In this document: in pieces, positions 23,623-34,172 of the stretch
How the letters are laid out: each line of letters starts with the position of its first letter
Numbering within the stretch: the first letter of the stretch is position 1
NCBI GenBank assembly: GCA_013146195.2
Contig: CM028379.1
Coordinates: forward strand, 89,509,401 to 89,573,400
Reading direction: 5' to 3'
DNA: 64,000 nucleotides
Origin: Codonopsis lanceolata
Taxonomy: Eukaryota; Streptophyta; Magnoliopsida; Asterales; Campanulaceae
The notes under the pieces: generated by a model
The model's input: only the letters and a program-made list of their open reading frames with translations
Told to the model about the DNA's origin: nothing
Database searches by the model: none
Position numbers and translations under genes: made by a program

Positions 23623-24090
23623 TGATGTGGCATAAATATCAGTCATACCGGGGGTGCCGAAAGTCGTCTTGATCCGTGAGTCGTTCGTTGACCGAATCGA
23701 TGATGAAATCGTTGATTTGATGATGAAATCGCTGCTCGGGTTGGATATCCGGGCCGTATGTAGGTATTCGCAAAATGAGCACAGTAGTGGTGGGGGGATG
23801 TCCCCCAAAACCTCCGGCGTGAGAATCAATACGATCAAAATATAGGAGGCGCGTAGCCCCGGTGTGGAGTGTTAGCGTAGAAGAGAAAGAGCGTATGAGA
23901 GTCTGCCCTACTATGAGATAGTAGGGTTTATTTATATCTGAGGGGTTAGGGTTTACTTGTTGTGCATGGGCCAGGCCCATGGTATTCAGTAGTCCTGTGA
24001 TGAATAGTGGGCTGGTGTAGTGGTAAGCCCCCTCGCCCAAGCGAGACCCAAAAAGCCTTTGAAGGCAGATTAAATATAGGCACTTCAATT
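23623..24090 (-). repeat. 5' LTR of a Tat-like element (outer end uncertain)
   Basis: Starts TGATGTGGC on plus at the primer-binding site. On minus, a TATA-like ATATAAATAA (about 23929-23938) is followed by a hairpin CCCTACTAT...ATAGTAGGG at about 23908-23928, the position of an R-region hairpin. The outer end was not fixed because no target duplication was found. Confidence 0.6.
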
Positions 24091-24215
24091 ACTATATATT
24101 ATTATTAGTTAATGGCTAGAAAACTAAAGGTTTTTAAAGCCTCTACACGGATGCTTTACAATGAAGATTTATCAAAAGGTGGTGAGGTGACACAACCATA
24201 GTGCTCCACACCAAC

Positions 24216-24220
<5 letters not shown>

Positions 24221-24258
<38 letters not shown>
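24221..24258. repeat. (TA)n microsatellite
   Basis: Pure TA run between the LTR and a Stowaway-like MITE. Confidence 0.95.
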
Positions 24259-24261
<3 letters not shown>

Positions 24262-24339
24262 TGAGATAGAGTTTGATGCGCATATGTGAGATAGAGATTA
24301 ATAGTAAATGATTAATATCACACTATCTATTAACTATTA

Positions 24340-24597
24340 CTCCCTCCGTTCCTAAATTATCGTCTTCCTTTTATTTTTCGTCCGTCCCAAAATAATTGTC
24401 CAGTTTGAAACTTACCTTTTTAGAACACCACTTTTACCACTTTACCCTTACTTTTTCACCGTACTTTAATTATGGGCCACATACACATGAGCTTTAAAGA
24501 AAACTACACATTAAACCAATATAAATAATCAAGTCAATTGTTTTTTCTTAAACTGTGCGTCGGGTCAACCAGGACGATTATTTAGGAACGGAGGGAG
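24340..24597. mobile_element. Stowaway-like MITE (258 bp)
   Basis: Terminal inverted repeats CTCCCTCCGTTCCTAAAT / ATTTAGGAACGGAGGGAG with TA duplications at 24338-24339 and 24598-24599. Both features define Stowaway (Tc1/mariner) MITEs. No coding capacity. Confidence 0.95.
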
Positions 24598-24730
24598 TAT
24601 TAATTATTATTTTTAGCTAATGACTAGAAAATGAAAAGTCTAAAATCAAGTGATATGGAGGCTTGAGGATTCAACAATATCAAAAATTGGGTTATGTGCC
24701 ATTATTAGAGTTGTCCTCACCAACTTTAAT

Positions 24731-26582
24731 GAAAAAATAGTTAATTTTGTCATTGTACTTTGAACAATCGTTACATTTTGTCACTGTACTATTTTTCGAG
24801 CAAAATTGTCATTGTACTTGAAAAGACAGATGCAATTTCGCCATTATCACTAACTATCATCCAATTTTTAATGAAATTAATTTCAGTTGCCTCCCCTAAG
24901 GTTTTTTAAAATATAGGAAGATACTTAATGATAGTAGAAGTTCAAAATTAAATGATTTTACGGCTCTTAAATTATCAGTTTTTTTTTTCTTTTAGAGGTT
25001 AAAAAATATTTTATGAATAGAAAAAATGAATGAAATATAAAAATACAAATAAGAAAGAAATATATACTGCCAAAATGAAAAAGTAAGAGAATAGTACCAA
25101 TAATAGAATAGCGCTCCATAGCTTGCTTACAGTTGACAAAAGCTATCTACTAGCTGAGATTAAAACTTTTTAAAATATTTAACGATTGAGATTCATCACA
25201 TGTGTTGAGGTAATCATTTTTATTAATAAAATTATTTTTTAAAAATATTAAAGAATTACTTAATAATTATTAAAAATAAATTAATAAAAAAATATTAAAT
25301 AAAGTATTTAATTAAATTTTAATATATTATTAAAAAATTAAAAAAATAATCATTTTTAAAATAAATTATTAAAAAATATTTACTAAATTAATAACTATCT
25401 ATATTATAAAACAACTAGGTAATTGACTATGACTATTCAGATGTTGAGATTAAATTATCTTAAAACATTTAACGGTTGAGATTCACCATCACATTCATAT
25501 TTGTGATTAGTTATCCATTTTTAACTCTCTATTTTTTCTTTCTCTATTACAAGTCACCCCTTACAATTAATATTATGAGTAGTCACCCCTTTTTCTTTCC
25601 CCTATATTTTATCTTCATATTGCAAAATCACGCCCTGCGATTAATCTTTTGAACAGTCACCCCTTATAAAACATCAATCCCTCAACTATCACTTTGAAGC
25701 AATGTACCATTTAACTGTAACATTTTTTTTAAATCGCACCTTCTATTTGGGCACTGTTATTTCAATTGACGAAACCAGATATACTGACACCGTGTCATAG
25801 GCACAGATATTAAGATCTAGTTATTAAATAAAACATATTAGAAATAAATCATTAAATAACATTAAAAAATTATTAAAAAATTGCTCTTATAAAAAAGAGT
25901 ATTATTCATAAAAAAATATTTAACACATCACAATTTTCATGGTGACTATTATAGGTTGAATTAAGTGTTTCATTTTTTATAATCTTATATTTATAATTCT
26001 TAATTATAAAGGATTTTGAAAAAAATGTTAATACAAATTTTTTTAGTCAATTCTCTTTACGAATTAAATTACATTTAATGAATGAGTGTTAGCAACTAGA
26101 TTTAATGAATTAAAATTTTCAAAATTTATTAACAATTAGATTTATTTTAAAATTATTATGTTTTATTATTATTATATTATTCATTAAGATAAAATGTATA
26201 TACTAATTGATTTAAATATTTTTCTCTTATATTTTATTCAAGCAATATATCTTTTCTTTTTATTTGTATTTTTATATTTCATTGATTCTTTTTTTTTTTT
26301 GCTTTTAAAATAGTATCCTTTTTTAACCCTTAAAAGCAAAAAAAAAAGACCCAATTATAATTAATAATTAAAAACCAAAAAACCATTGACATTTAACATC
26401 AACAATCATTAAGTATTTTTTAACATTTTAAAAACCTTTAGTGTAAGCAAGTGAAATTAATTTTCTTAAAATTGAATGATAGTTAGAGATAGTGACTAAA
26501 TTATAATAACAATTTTGCTTAAAAAATAATACAATGACAAAATGTAATTCATCAAAGTACTCAAAATTAACCATTTTTTAAA
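24731..26582. mobile_element. Non-autonomous MULE with long TIRs (1.85 kb)
   Basis: The arms (about 24731-24900 and 26440-26582) are inverted repeats, e.g. ATAGTTAATTTTG / CAAAATTAACCAT and CATTTTGTCA / TGACAAAATG. They are flanked by near-perfect 9 bp duplications, AACTTTAAT at 24722-24730 and GACTTTAAT at 26583-26591. Long TIRs plus a 9 bp duplication mark the Mutator superfamily. The interior is AT-rich with no transposase, and it contains two related direct segments near 25150 and 25430 (GAGATTAAA...TTTAACG...TTGAGATTCA). Its right end is only 51 bp from the start codon of gene A. Confidence 0.85.
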
Positions 26583-26633
26583 GACTTTAATATATTATAG
26601 ATTTGCTCACGAACAACTACGGTAGCGAGAAAA

Positions 26634-29600
26634 ATGGCGGGAGCCAAGAGATCCGCCGACCGTATTTGCTCAAGCTGCTACAGGGGTTTCTTGCCAGTCG
26701 TCGACCACCTTCGATCCCTCTCCGCCCGCGGCCATGCCTTCCACGAGCCCTGGTCAGTCTCACTCCTTTTGTATGTATTTCCGTATGTATGTATGTATGT
26801 ACACTATTGTTTCTTTTATGATGTTGTTAGTAACACGATGATAAATTTCTGAAACCCTAGTATTCAACATTTATTTGCGTCATATTGGAAAGAAGAAATG
26901 TCCTACTGTCCTATCAGCCAGGCCAATGTTCGTCGGCTTAAGTCCCACTCCGTCGCTAATTCATGCCATTGTGGAGATACTCTGGAAGAATTACGCCAAG
27001 AGGTGAAGCAATTGAAAAGGAGCCTTGCTGGAATGTCCAGTGGTCGAAAATTTACTGCAGAATGGTCTCGAAGATATCGCCGAAGAGGTACTAATTTATG
27101 TTGTGCTTGATTTGCTTTTTATCTGTTTGGTGTGGTTCTGTAGAAATTTACACTCTCAAAATAAAAGGTAGGAACGGGACCGAGGGAGTAATCAAATCTA
27201 TAGTATTCAACATTATCATTTGGGGAGCTAGCTAATGAGCAATATGATGGGATATGCATAATTATAGAATTTTATTATGGTTCCATTGTACTCCCCTACC
27301 TCTTAAAAAAAGTAGTCTCGCTTTCTTATTGGAAAGTCAACCTAGTACAATTTCAAATTATTATTTACCCTTCCATCCCAGAATAATTGTTTCCTAATTC
27401 TTTTTTAAGACATCCCAAAATAATTGCTCTTTTTATTTTTTGATTTTTTTCTTCAAGCCAATTGTCAATTTTGTTCTTCTTGTTTGTAAGATAGAAAAGT
27501 AAGTGGACTTCATTAATTTGACACCACTAGCTATAAATTGAGAATATCGTAAAGTCAAACACTTTCTTAAAACCCGTCTATATTCAATAGGGAACGCTTA
27601 TTTTGGGACGGAGGGAGTGACATACATTCTTATGTCTTAGGTACTGAAATTTCAATCATTCATTCAATACTAAGAATACTATCAATCATAATTTTTTTTG
27701 AATTTTGTAAGGATAAGTAAATCCATATAATTTTTTGGTTAAAATTTAATCAAATTGATCAAAAAAAAAAAGAAGGTTAAAATGAGACTTTTTTTTAGGA
27801 CGGAGTGGTTAGCTGTAGTGGTGAAGTGAGCAGCTTTCGGTACGCGGGGCAAACTTGATAGTATTCCAGAGTATGAAGTAATGGAATCAGCAATGATTTA
27901 ATTAAAAAGTAATTTTCACTATGAAAACCAAAATTTTGGACTAAAATGATGCTCATTTTGTAGACAGATCACCTTAACAATTCATTAGATCTTTTTAGGA
28001 ACAATTCTGTATTATTCAATTTTTTTCCATAATCATCTCAATGGGGGAAAAGTTAGTAGATAGTACAAATTTCTTTTCAAAAAAACGGGGTCAAAGTTTC
28101 CTTGCATTCCAGAAGTACTCTATCTACTTTTGTGAATTTAAGAATTCTTTGAAGTAAACAGCAAAAGTATCAAACTAAAAGGGGGAACTGCCCCCGTAAC
28201 TGTGGCTTTGCCCCTGGTTGGCTGGAAGTTATTTGTAAGATTAGAAAATCTTCTAACTTTCTACTCCGTATTTCAGCACTTCATTTTACAAGAAGTATTA
28301 CTACTTGATACAAGTGAAATACAAGAAATCAAAGGTTTACTTTGGTTGGTTATCTGAAATCTGTAATGTTGAAAGTATTTGTTAATTGGAACGTATACAA
28401 TTTTTTGTACAGTTGGTAATAACTTAGTATTAATGAAGCACGACCCTTTTTCAATTAATAGGTTGCATTCAAAAGATAACTATAAAAAAAGTACAAATAA
28501 AAAGAGCACACACTCATACATCATTTTCATCTTATTCTTTTTTCTGTTTTTTTGTTTGTTTGTTTCCGGTTCCCTTTAAAGAAACTATGCGAAGAATGCA
28601 TGATGTGGTGATGAGATTACAGTTGAAGGTTATGAGACTTGAACATCTGCAGATGCAGAAGGATTGTGCAGATGTCGCTAAGGAGGTACTTCTTTGATAT
28701 CCTTTTTATCTGTTTTGTTGCTTAAAAAATGCAAGGATAAGAATGTAATAAAGCCTAGAATATTCAACATGTTAATATCAAGCCATAGGCTTCAGAATTG
28801 TTCCTAAACTTTGCATAAAGAACGGATTTAACTCATTGAATAGCTTTTGCAGAAAGTTCCGTTATTGTTACCTTGAGGTTATTTGTAATCTTAAGGAATC
28901 TTCTCTTTTCATATTTTTCAGCTCTTCATTACAAGATGCATTAACCATCTAATGAAAGTTAAAAGAATGGGATCAAAGGTTTACTTGGGATGGTTTTTTA
29001 TTTTTATTTTTTTATTGATTGGTAAGTATGACCCCTTGGTATGGGAATTGAAACCAAAAACTCTAAAATAAACAATAATTAGACTAACTAAAATTTGCAT
29101 TGTAGAAAACATTTTCCAATGGAAACGGATTACTTTATCCAGTAATTAATATTCGATGACTTGACGGTTCATGCTGCTTACTATCTTCCTAGTAATATAA
29201 TTTATTGGTTAAATTGATCAAGAAAAGAAAAAGGATCAAAACGTAAAGGAAAAGAAAAGAAGGCAATCACTCATCCTTTTCATCTGCTTTTTCCTTTTAG
29301 ATTCATCTTTAAGTTGCCTTTATAAATTTGCAGTTGATACTTGAAAGAAAGGTAAATATTACTGATACCAAAATTTATTTAGTGCTACACTCGCATATAC
29401 AGTATACAGAAGATGAATTAAAAGTTGCATGGTACCACTATCGATGTGAGTTTGTAAGCCATTACCACTTGATACTATTTCTTTCGATGTAGATTAAGCA
29501 TCTTCATTTTCATTCTCTCTACACTAGGAAGAGTAATGCATATATCGACACAATATGCATATAGAAACTCGCATTTGGAACAGCATGACTCTTCTGGTTC

Positions 29601-30237
29601 GAAAACTTTAAATGTTACGCCACAGCTAAAATGTCATTTTGGAGGAAAGAATTTGTATCAGAATTATAAAAGATTAAACGGTTTCTCGATTAACTACTTT
29701 TTATAGGTACCTTTAAAGAGAAAGCCATGTGATCCACCTATTAGGGGTAATTTTGGCCTTCACGACAGATGCAGCAGAAAGGCATCAATCGGGACTACTA
29801 TGGGGGAATGTTATGTTGACTTGGCCAACACATGCAACAAATGCGAGTCTGCAAAGACTTCGATCGTCAGCCCAAGCAAAAGAAACAAAAAGGGTTCTGA
29901 TAATTTAAAAGCAGATTCTATGGAGACTGGACCTCCTTTAATTTTCAGCCCAAGCAAAAGAAACAAAAAAGGTTGTGATAATTTAAAAGCAGATTCTATG
30001 GAGACTGGACCGCCTTTGGGATCAATTCCGACTCCTATGACTCAGTGTAATGATACTGAAGATCCGTACTCCGTTCAAAGGTGCCTCGCCATCGTAAATG
30101 GAATGCAAGGGCTTGATCCGAGCCTTCATATTGCTGCTCAAGACTTGTTTGAGAATCCAAGCTGGAGGAAGATTTTCGTATCATTGAAGAGAGAGAAACG
30201 GTTAACCTGGTTGATTTCCATGCTTCCAGGTGTGTGA
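26634..30237 (+). CDS. Gene A: coiled-coil protein with LIMYB-type C-terminal domain
   Basis: Exons 26634-26752, 26918-27087, 28582-28685, 29334-29351 (an 18 bp microexon) and 29707-30237 join in frame with GT-AG borders to give about 313 aa. The exon model is mine and needs transcript support. Residues 1-40 hold a CSSC motif. Residues of about 55-135 are charged and Leu-rich (EELRQEVKQLKRSL, VVMRLQLKVMRLEHLQ), probably coiled coil. A Lys-rich 26-residue unit (SPSKRNKKGSDNLKADSMET) occurs twice in tandem around residues 190-240. The last 65 residues (SVQRCLAIVNGMQGLDPSL, FENPSWRKIFVSLKREKRLT) closely match the C-terminus of gene B. No Myb/SANT domain is present here, so this looks like a chimeric or N-terminally replaced relative. 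A nuclear role is inferred from gene B only. An AATAAA lies at 30502. Confidence 0.7.
27291..27805. mobile_element. Nested Stowaway-like MITEs in intron 2 of gene A
   Basis: The outer element has arms CTCCCCTACCTCTTAAAAAA and TTTTTTTTAGGACGGAG, with inverted AGTAGTCTC/GAGACT-like words. An inner element at about 27368-27617 has arms CCATCCCAGAATAATTG and ATTTTGGGACGGAGGGAG. The ends are slightly degenerate. Confidence 0.65.
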
Positions 30238-31440
30238 TAGGCATAAAGTTTAGCAAGCATGGCAAGTGGCAGTGATAATGATTTCAAACTGTTTTCAGTC
30301 GTCAATAACTTATTAGCTGCCAAACACTAGCAGTCTTTTGTCTATGTCTTGTAGGCTTGGTTTAGGTAGAAAGACACATTATATGATGGTTGCTATGAAT
30401 GCTTCTCTCGAGCAAAGCCTATTGTATGTAGTGTCTACTGTCTACTGTTGACTGTCGAATCCCTCCCGTTTTGAGTGTACACTGATCTATATATATATGG
30501 TAATAAATGCATAGTATATTTCAGTCTGTGTGCGCGTTTCTTTTCATTTCTTCTTTTTCTGGGGTGTGTGTGTGTGTTTGGGCTCTGGCGTGTTGTTGGG
30601 AGCGGTCAGCCGTGGGTTGTGGAATCAATTTCATAATACTGGTTGGAGGAGCCCTAGTTCAACACTGAAATGTACATTATAGAACACCAGCTGTTGGGTT
30701 GGTGAACTTTATTAGACAAGCACTGTCTGTCGTACAGGTTTAAGCAATACCAGATTTGGAATAACATCCATATTTAATGCAGAACTCATAAAATACTTAA
30801 TACGACATTTTTAAAAAGTATTTGACCAAAAAGTCAATTTGGTAACCACACTTTTGAAATTTTTTGACTAAGTAATATTTTGTTGAGCAAACTATAATTA
30901 TTGTAATTTCAATATATTATCTACTTTTATTTTAATAAGGTTTAATACATTTTGACTAAATAATATAATGGTTGACCTTTTTAGTTTAATACAATACCTA
31001 TTATTTTTATAATAAAACAAATTATATATATTTGTTAAGTTTGTCATGTACGAGTTATTGAAGAAGCTTTTTTAGTAATTTTGTAGTAGGACCTGCTGTC
31101 ATGATTAATTTGGTATAGAATTGGATTGAAAAAAATTAATAATTATCTTTCTTGAAGAATTGTTACCACCACCTCATGCCTAAAGTATGACTCATCTAGT
31201 CTTTGTAATAATTTCTTCCTTCCAAGTTTATCATGCAATTGATCGGTTTCCTCCGTGGCAGCCCGAGGACGTTGGAATGTTTAGATTACTTGCATATATT
31301 TATGACTCAACTAAGCTATATAATAGGTTGGGCTATCTATAATTATCCAACCGCCATTTCTTTTGGTGTTAGTCCAACAATTGATTTTACATCGTAGAGA
31401 TTACATGTTAGACAATCTTTAACATTTTCAAAATACTCCA
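30238..31440. other. 3' UTR of gene A, then AT-rich intergenic
   Basis: The probable 3' UTR runs to about 30530 with AATAAA at 30502. The rest is AT-rich with a short (TG)n run at 30565-30576 and no supported gene. Confidence 0.5.
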
Positions 31441-32697
31441 TCCTTCTCTCCTTCTTTATTTATTAAGCTCAGATCGATTATTTTGGTACCTTGCGGGTTT
31501 GACTCGAGGATTATCGTGGAAGGTTTTTAATATATTTTACTCAGCAGAGATAATCTTCTTTTAAGGTAAGAGAGCTACTTGTTTATGTGTGTTCATAATA
31601 CCATGTTATTATAATACCCATGCTAGGAACCATGTGATACATGCGTAACTTGGTCGGATACTTGACGTATGAATATTATGAGCATGCTGAAATTGTACTT
31701 TGAAACTTACAAGTATGAGAACAATATGTGTTATTTGGAACATGCTGGTGAATACAATGAGTTTACTTTACAACTCATTGGAATTCTTTATGTGTTAATT
31801 TCCTTGTTGAGCACTAGTTTCGAACATGAAGTGCTCGTGTGAATGGTCTTCAATTACGCAATTGAACAGTTTATTATGGGGAGAGTAGGGGAACCTTTGA
31901 CTAGGTCACGGGGCGGAGAGCAGTGCTAGTTAGCAGCGACACCCTACTCAGATCCGGAACCGAATTCTCCACTTTGGTCGAGTGGGGAAAATACCATTGA
32001 ATAATATGTTAAGTATCACGATGTGTCTGGGGTTGTAGAGACCTAGCCTCGTGATGACTTGTACCCGGGTTGTGAGTAATTGATTGGTTTGATAAAGCGA
32101 ATAAGATATTGATCAAGACATACAAGCTTCAACAATAATAGTGGGGGTGAAAAGATTGGAAGTGATTCGATCGGAGATGTATCTCGATCATGTATACTAC
32201 ATGTGTTTAACTTTCAGTTCTACTATGTTATTTGCGAATAGTATAGATGAATATACTATTAATTGCTAATCTGGGCATCATGGCATTATTTATGCTGCAT
32301 ACATGATACATGCATAACATGTGTAAGTATATTATACTTTACTGAGTTTCGACTCACCCTTTATTATTTGTTTTCCTTAGATTGCAGTCTTGTCGGAGGG
32401 TGACTCGTATGATTTTGATGGTCCCTGGAGTGCTAACATGTATTCTCTTTTGGGGTAGCATTCCTAGAGGTTTTTGGACGACTTTATGGCTTTTGTTGTA
32501 CAGGAAGACATGTAGTATTCTATTTTGGTTTTAACGCTTCCGCGTCTGTAAAACTTTTAATAGGGCTTGTGGCCTATGCATATATAAGTTGGGTTGCTTA
32601 ATGTTTTTCTATTTGTTTTTTTTTAAAGCTCAGTAGGTTTGTTTAAGGATACACGAATGAGTTGGGTCCCACAAAGGGGCAGTTTCGGGACATGACA
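31440..32697 (+). mobile_element. 3' part of a gypsy LTR (Tekay/Del-like)
   Basis: Ends TTCGGGACATGACA at 32697. It carries TACTTTACTGAGTTTCGACT near 32335 and GGTAAGAGAG near 31564, a layout like that of the solo LTR (TTACTGAGCTTTGTTCGCT near 12213, GGTAAGAGA near 11374). The beginning was not found and it may be truncated. It abuts the GC-rich inverted repeat at 32698. Confidence 0.45.
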
Positions 32698-33070
32698 GGG
32701 GGACCTGGGTTTGGGACCGGGTTGGTGGCAGTCTAAAAGGAAAAAAAAAAAACTAGGCTGTGGTGGCTTAGGGACTGGTTGGGAATCGGTCCAAATGGGG
32801 GGACCTGGGTTTGGGATCGAGTTAGTGGCAGTCCAAATGGGGGGGACTGGGTTTGGGACTGGGTTGGTGGCAGTCCAAATGGGCGTTTTGGGCTTGGGAC
32901 CGGGGGAGGATCATGTGTGAAGGTTGGAAGGGATGGGCCTGGGCGGACAGACTGAGCGTGGCCCAGGCAGAGAGGGATGTGGCTGGTGGCGGGGTTATGG
33001 GGGTTTAGATGAGTTTGTAATTCCTAGGGGTGACTTTGTTAATTTTTCAAAAGTGGGGGTGGTTTTATAA
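32698..33070 (+). repeat. Left GC-rich inverted repeat with internal tandem units
   Basis: Three to four copies of a unit of roughly 50 bp (GGGGGGACCTGGGTTTGGGA...GGTGGCAGTCCAAATG). The reverse-complement counterpart is at 41490-41875. The single long frame over it is a by-product of the repeat. Confidence 0.85.
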
Positions 33071-33085
33071 GTTAGAGATATTTTT

Positions 33086-33330
33086 CTCCCTCCGTTCTGG
33101 GCAAATAGTCTCTGTTTAAAAGTCAATTTTTTTTTATAAAATGACATTTATAGTAGTTCATTAATAATAAAATGACACTTTTATGGCTTAAATTTTGAAA
33201 GTAGATATTTATAGTATTTATTTTGTTTTAGTTAAGTGGGGTTAGAATTTTTTTTGTTTTAGTTAAATTACTATATTACCCTTAGTCAAATACATATAAA
33301 CAACATATTTTAGAACAAAAAAACATACAA
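33086..33330. mobile_element. Stowaway-like MITE, left end only
   Basis: CTCCCTCCGTTCTGGGCAAA at 33089 matches the ends at 42626 and 51756. The matching right end is not visible, so it is truncated or decayed. Confidence 0.5.
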
Positions 33331-33392
33331 ACAAAAAACTATCATAAAAATTCATTCTCTCTAGATTTTCTCTCTTCTTCAATTCAAACAAG

Positions 33393-34172
33393 GTATGTTT
33401 TCTAAACTCATTCTTTGTAATTTCGATTTGTGTTTATGAATAGAAAGTAAACAAAATTGAAGACCGTCGTCGGGAGCCATCGTGCTCCACCACCACCCGC
33501 CATCCTTGGCTGCCTAACCACCAGCTGGGTTGGTGGTGTTAAATTTTGTTAGATTTTGTTAGCTTCCGTTAGTGTATGTTAGTTTCTGTTGGGTTGTTAA
33601 AGTTAGTTTTCTAATTTTTTAGTTAGGTCTCTTAAACTACAGCTACTTGTTATTATTAGCACTTGCTCTTTGATATGAGTTGTTTAATTTATTTTAATTT
33701 GTTAAAAATTACCTATATTTTTAATATTTTAATTAATATTGTTATTAAATATTATTATTTGTGAATAAACATGAATAAAATACCCCGAATATAATTGATT
33801 TTTTTTTTTATATTGATATTGTTAATTAATATTGTTATTAAATGTTATAATTTTGTTAGTTAAATATTAAATATTATTATTTGTGAATAAACATGAAAAA
33901 ATGACTATAATTTGAATTAATTAATCTATAATTAATTGTTCATTAGAAATATAAATTAGTTAAATTAGTCCACGTAATTAAGAACACTTTGTTATTAAAT
34001 ATATTTGTGAGGCATGAATAAAATACCCCGAATATAATTGATTTAATTTTTTATATTGATATTGTTAAGTAATATTGTTATTAAATGTTATAATTTTGTT
34101 AGTTGAATATTAAATATTATTATTTATGAATAAACATGAAAAAATGACAACAATTTGAATCGTGCAATGTAG
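33393..34172 (+). other. 5' UTR intron of the PMD gene with internal duplication
   Basis: A probable donor AAG|GTATGT at about 33393 follows a CT-rich leader, and the acceptor ATGTAG ends at 34172, directly before the start codon. Inside, 33774-33905 and 34017-34149 are near copies (GAATAAAATACCCCGAATAT ... AATAAACATGAAAAAATGAC), a tandem duplication with a period of about 243 bp. Confidence 0.6.
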
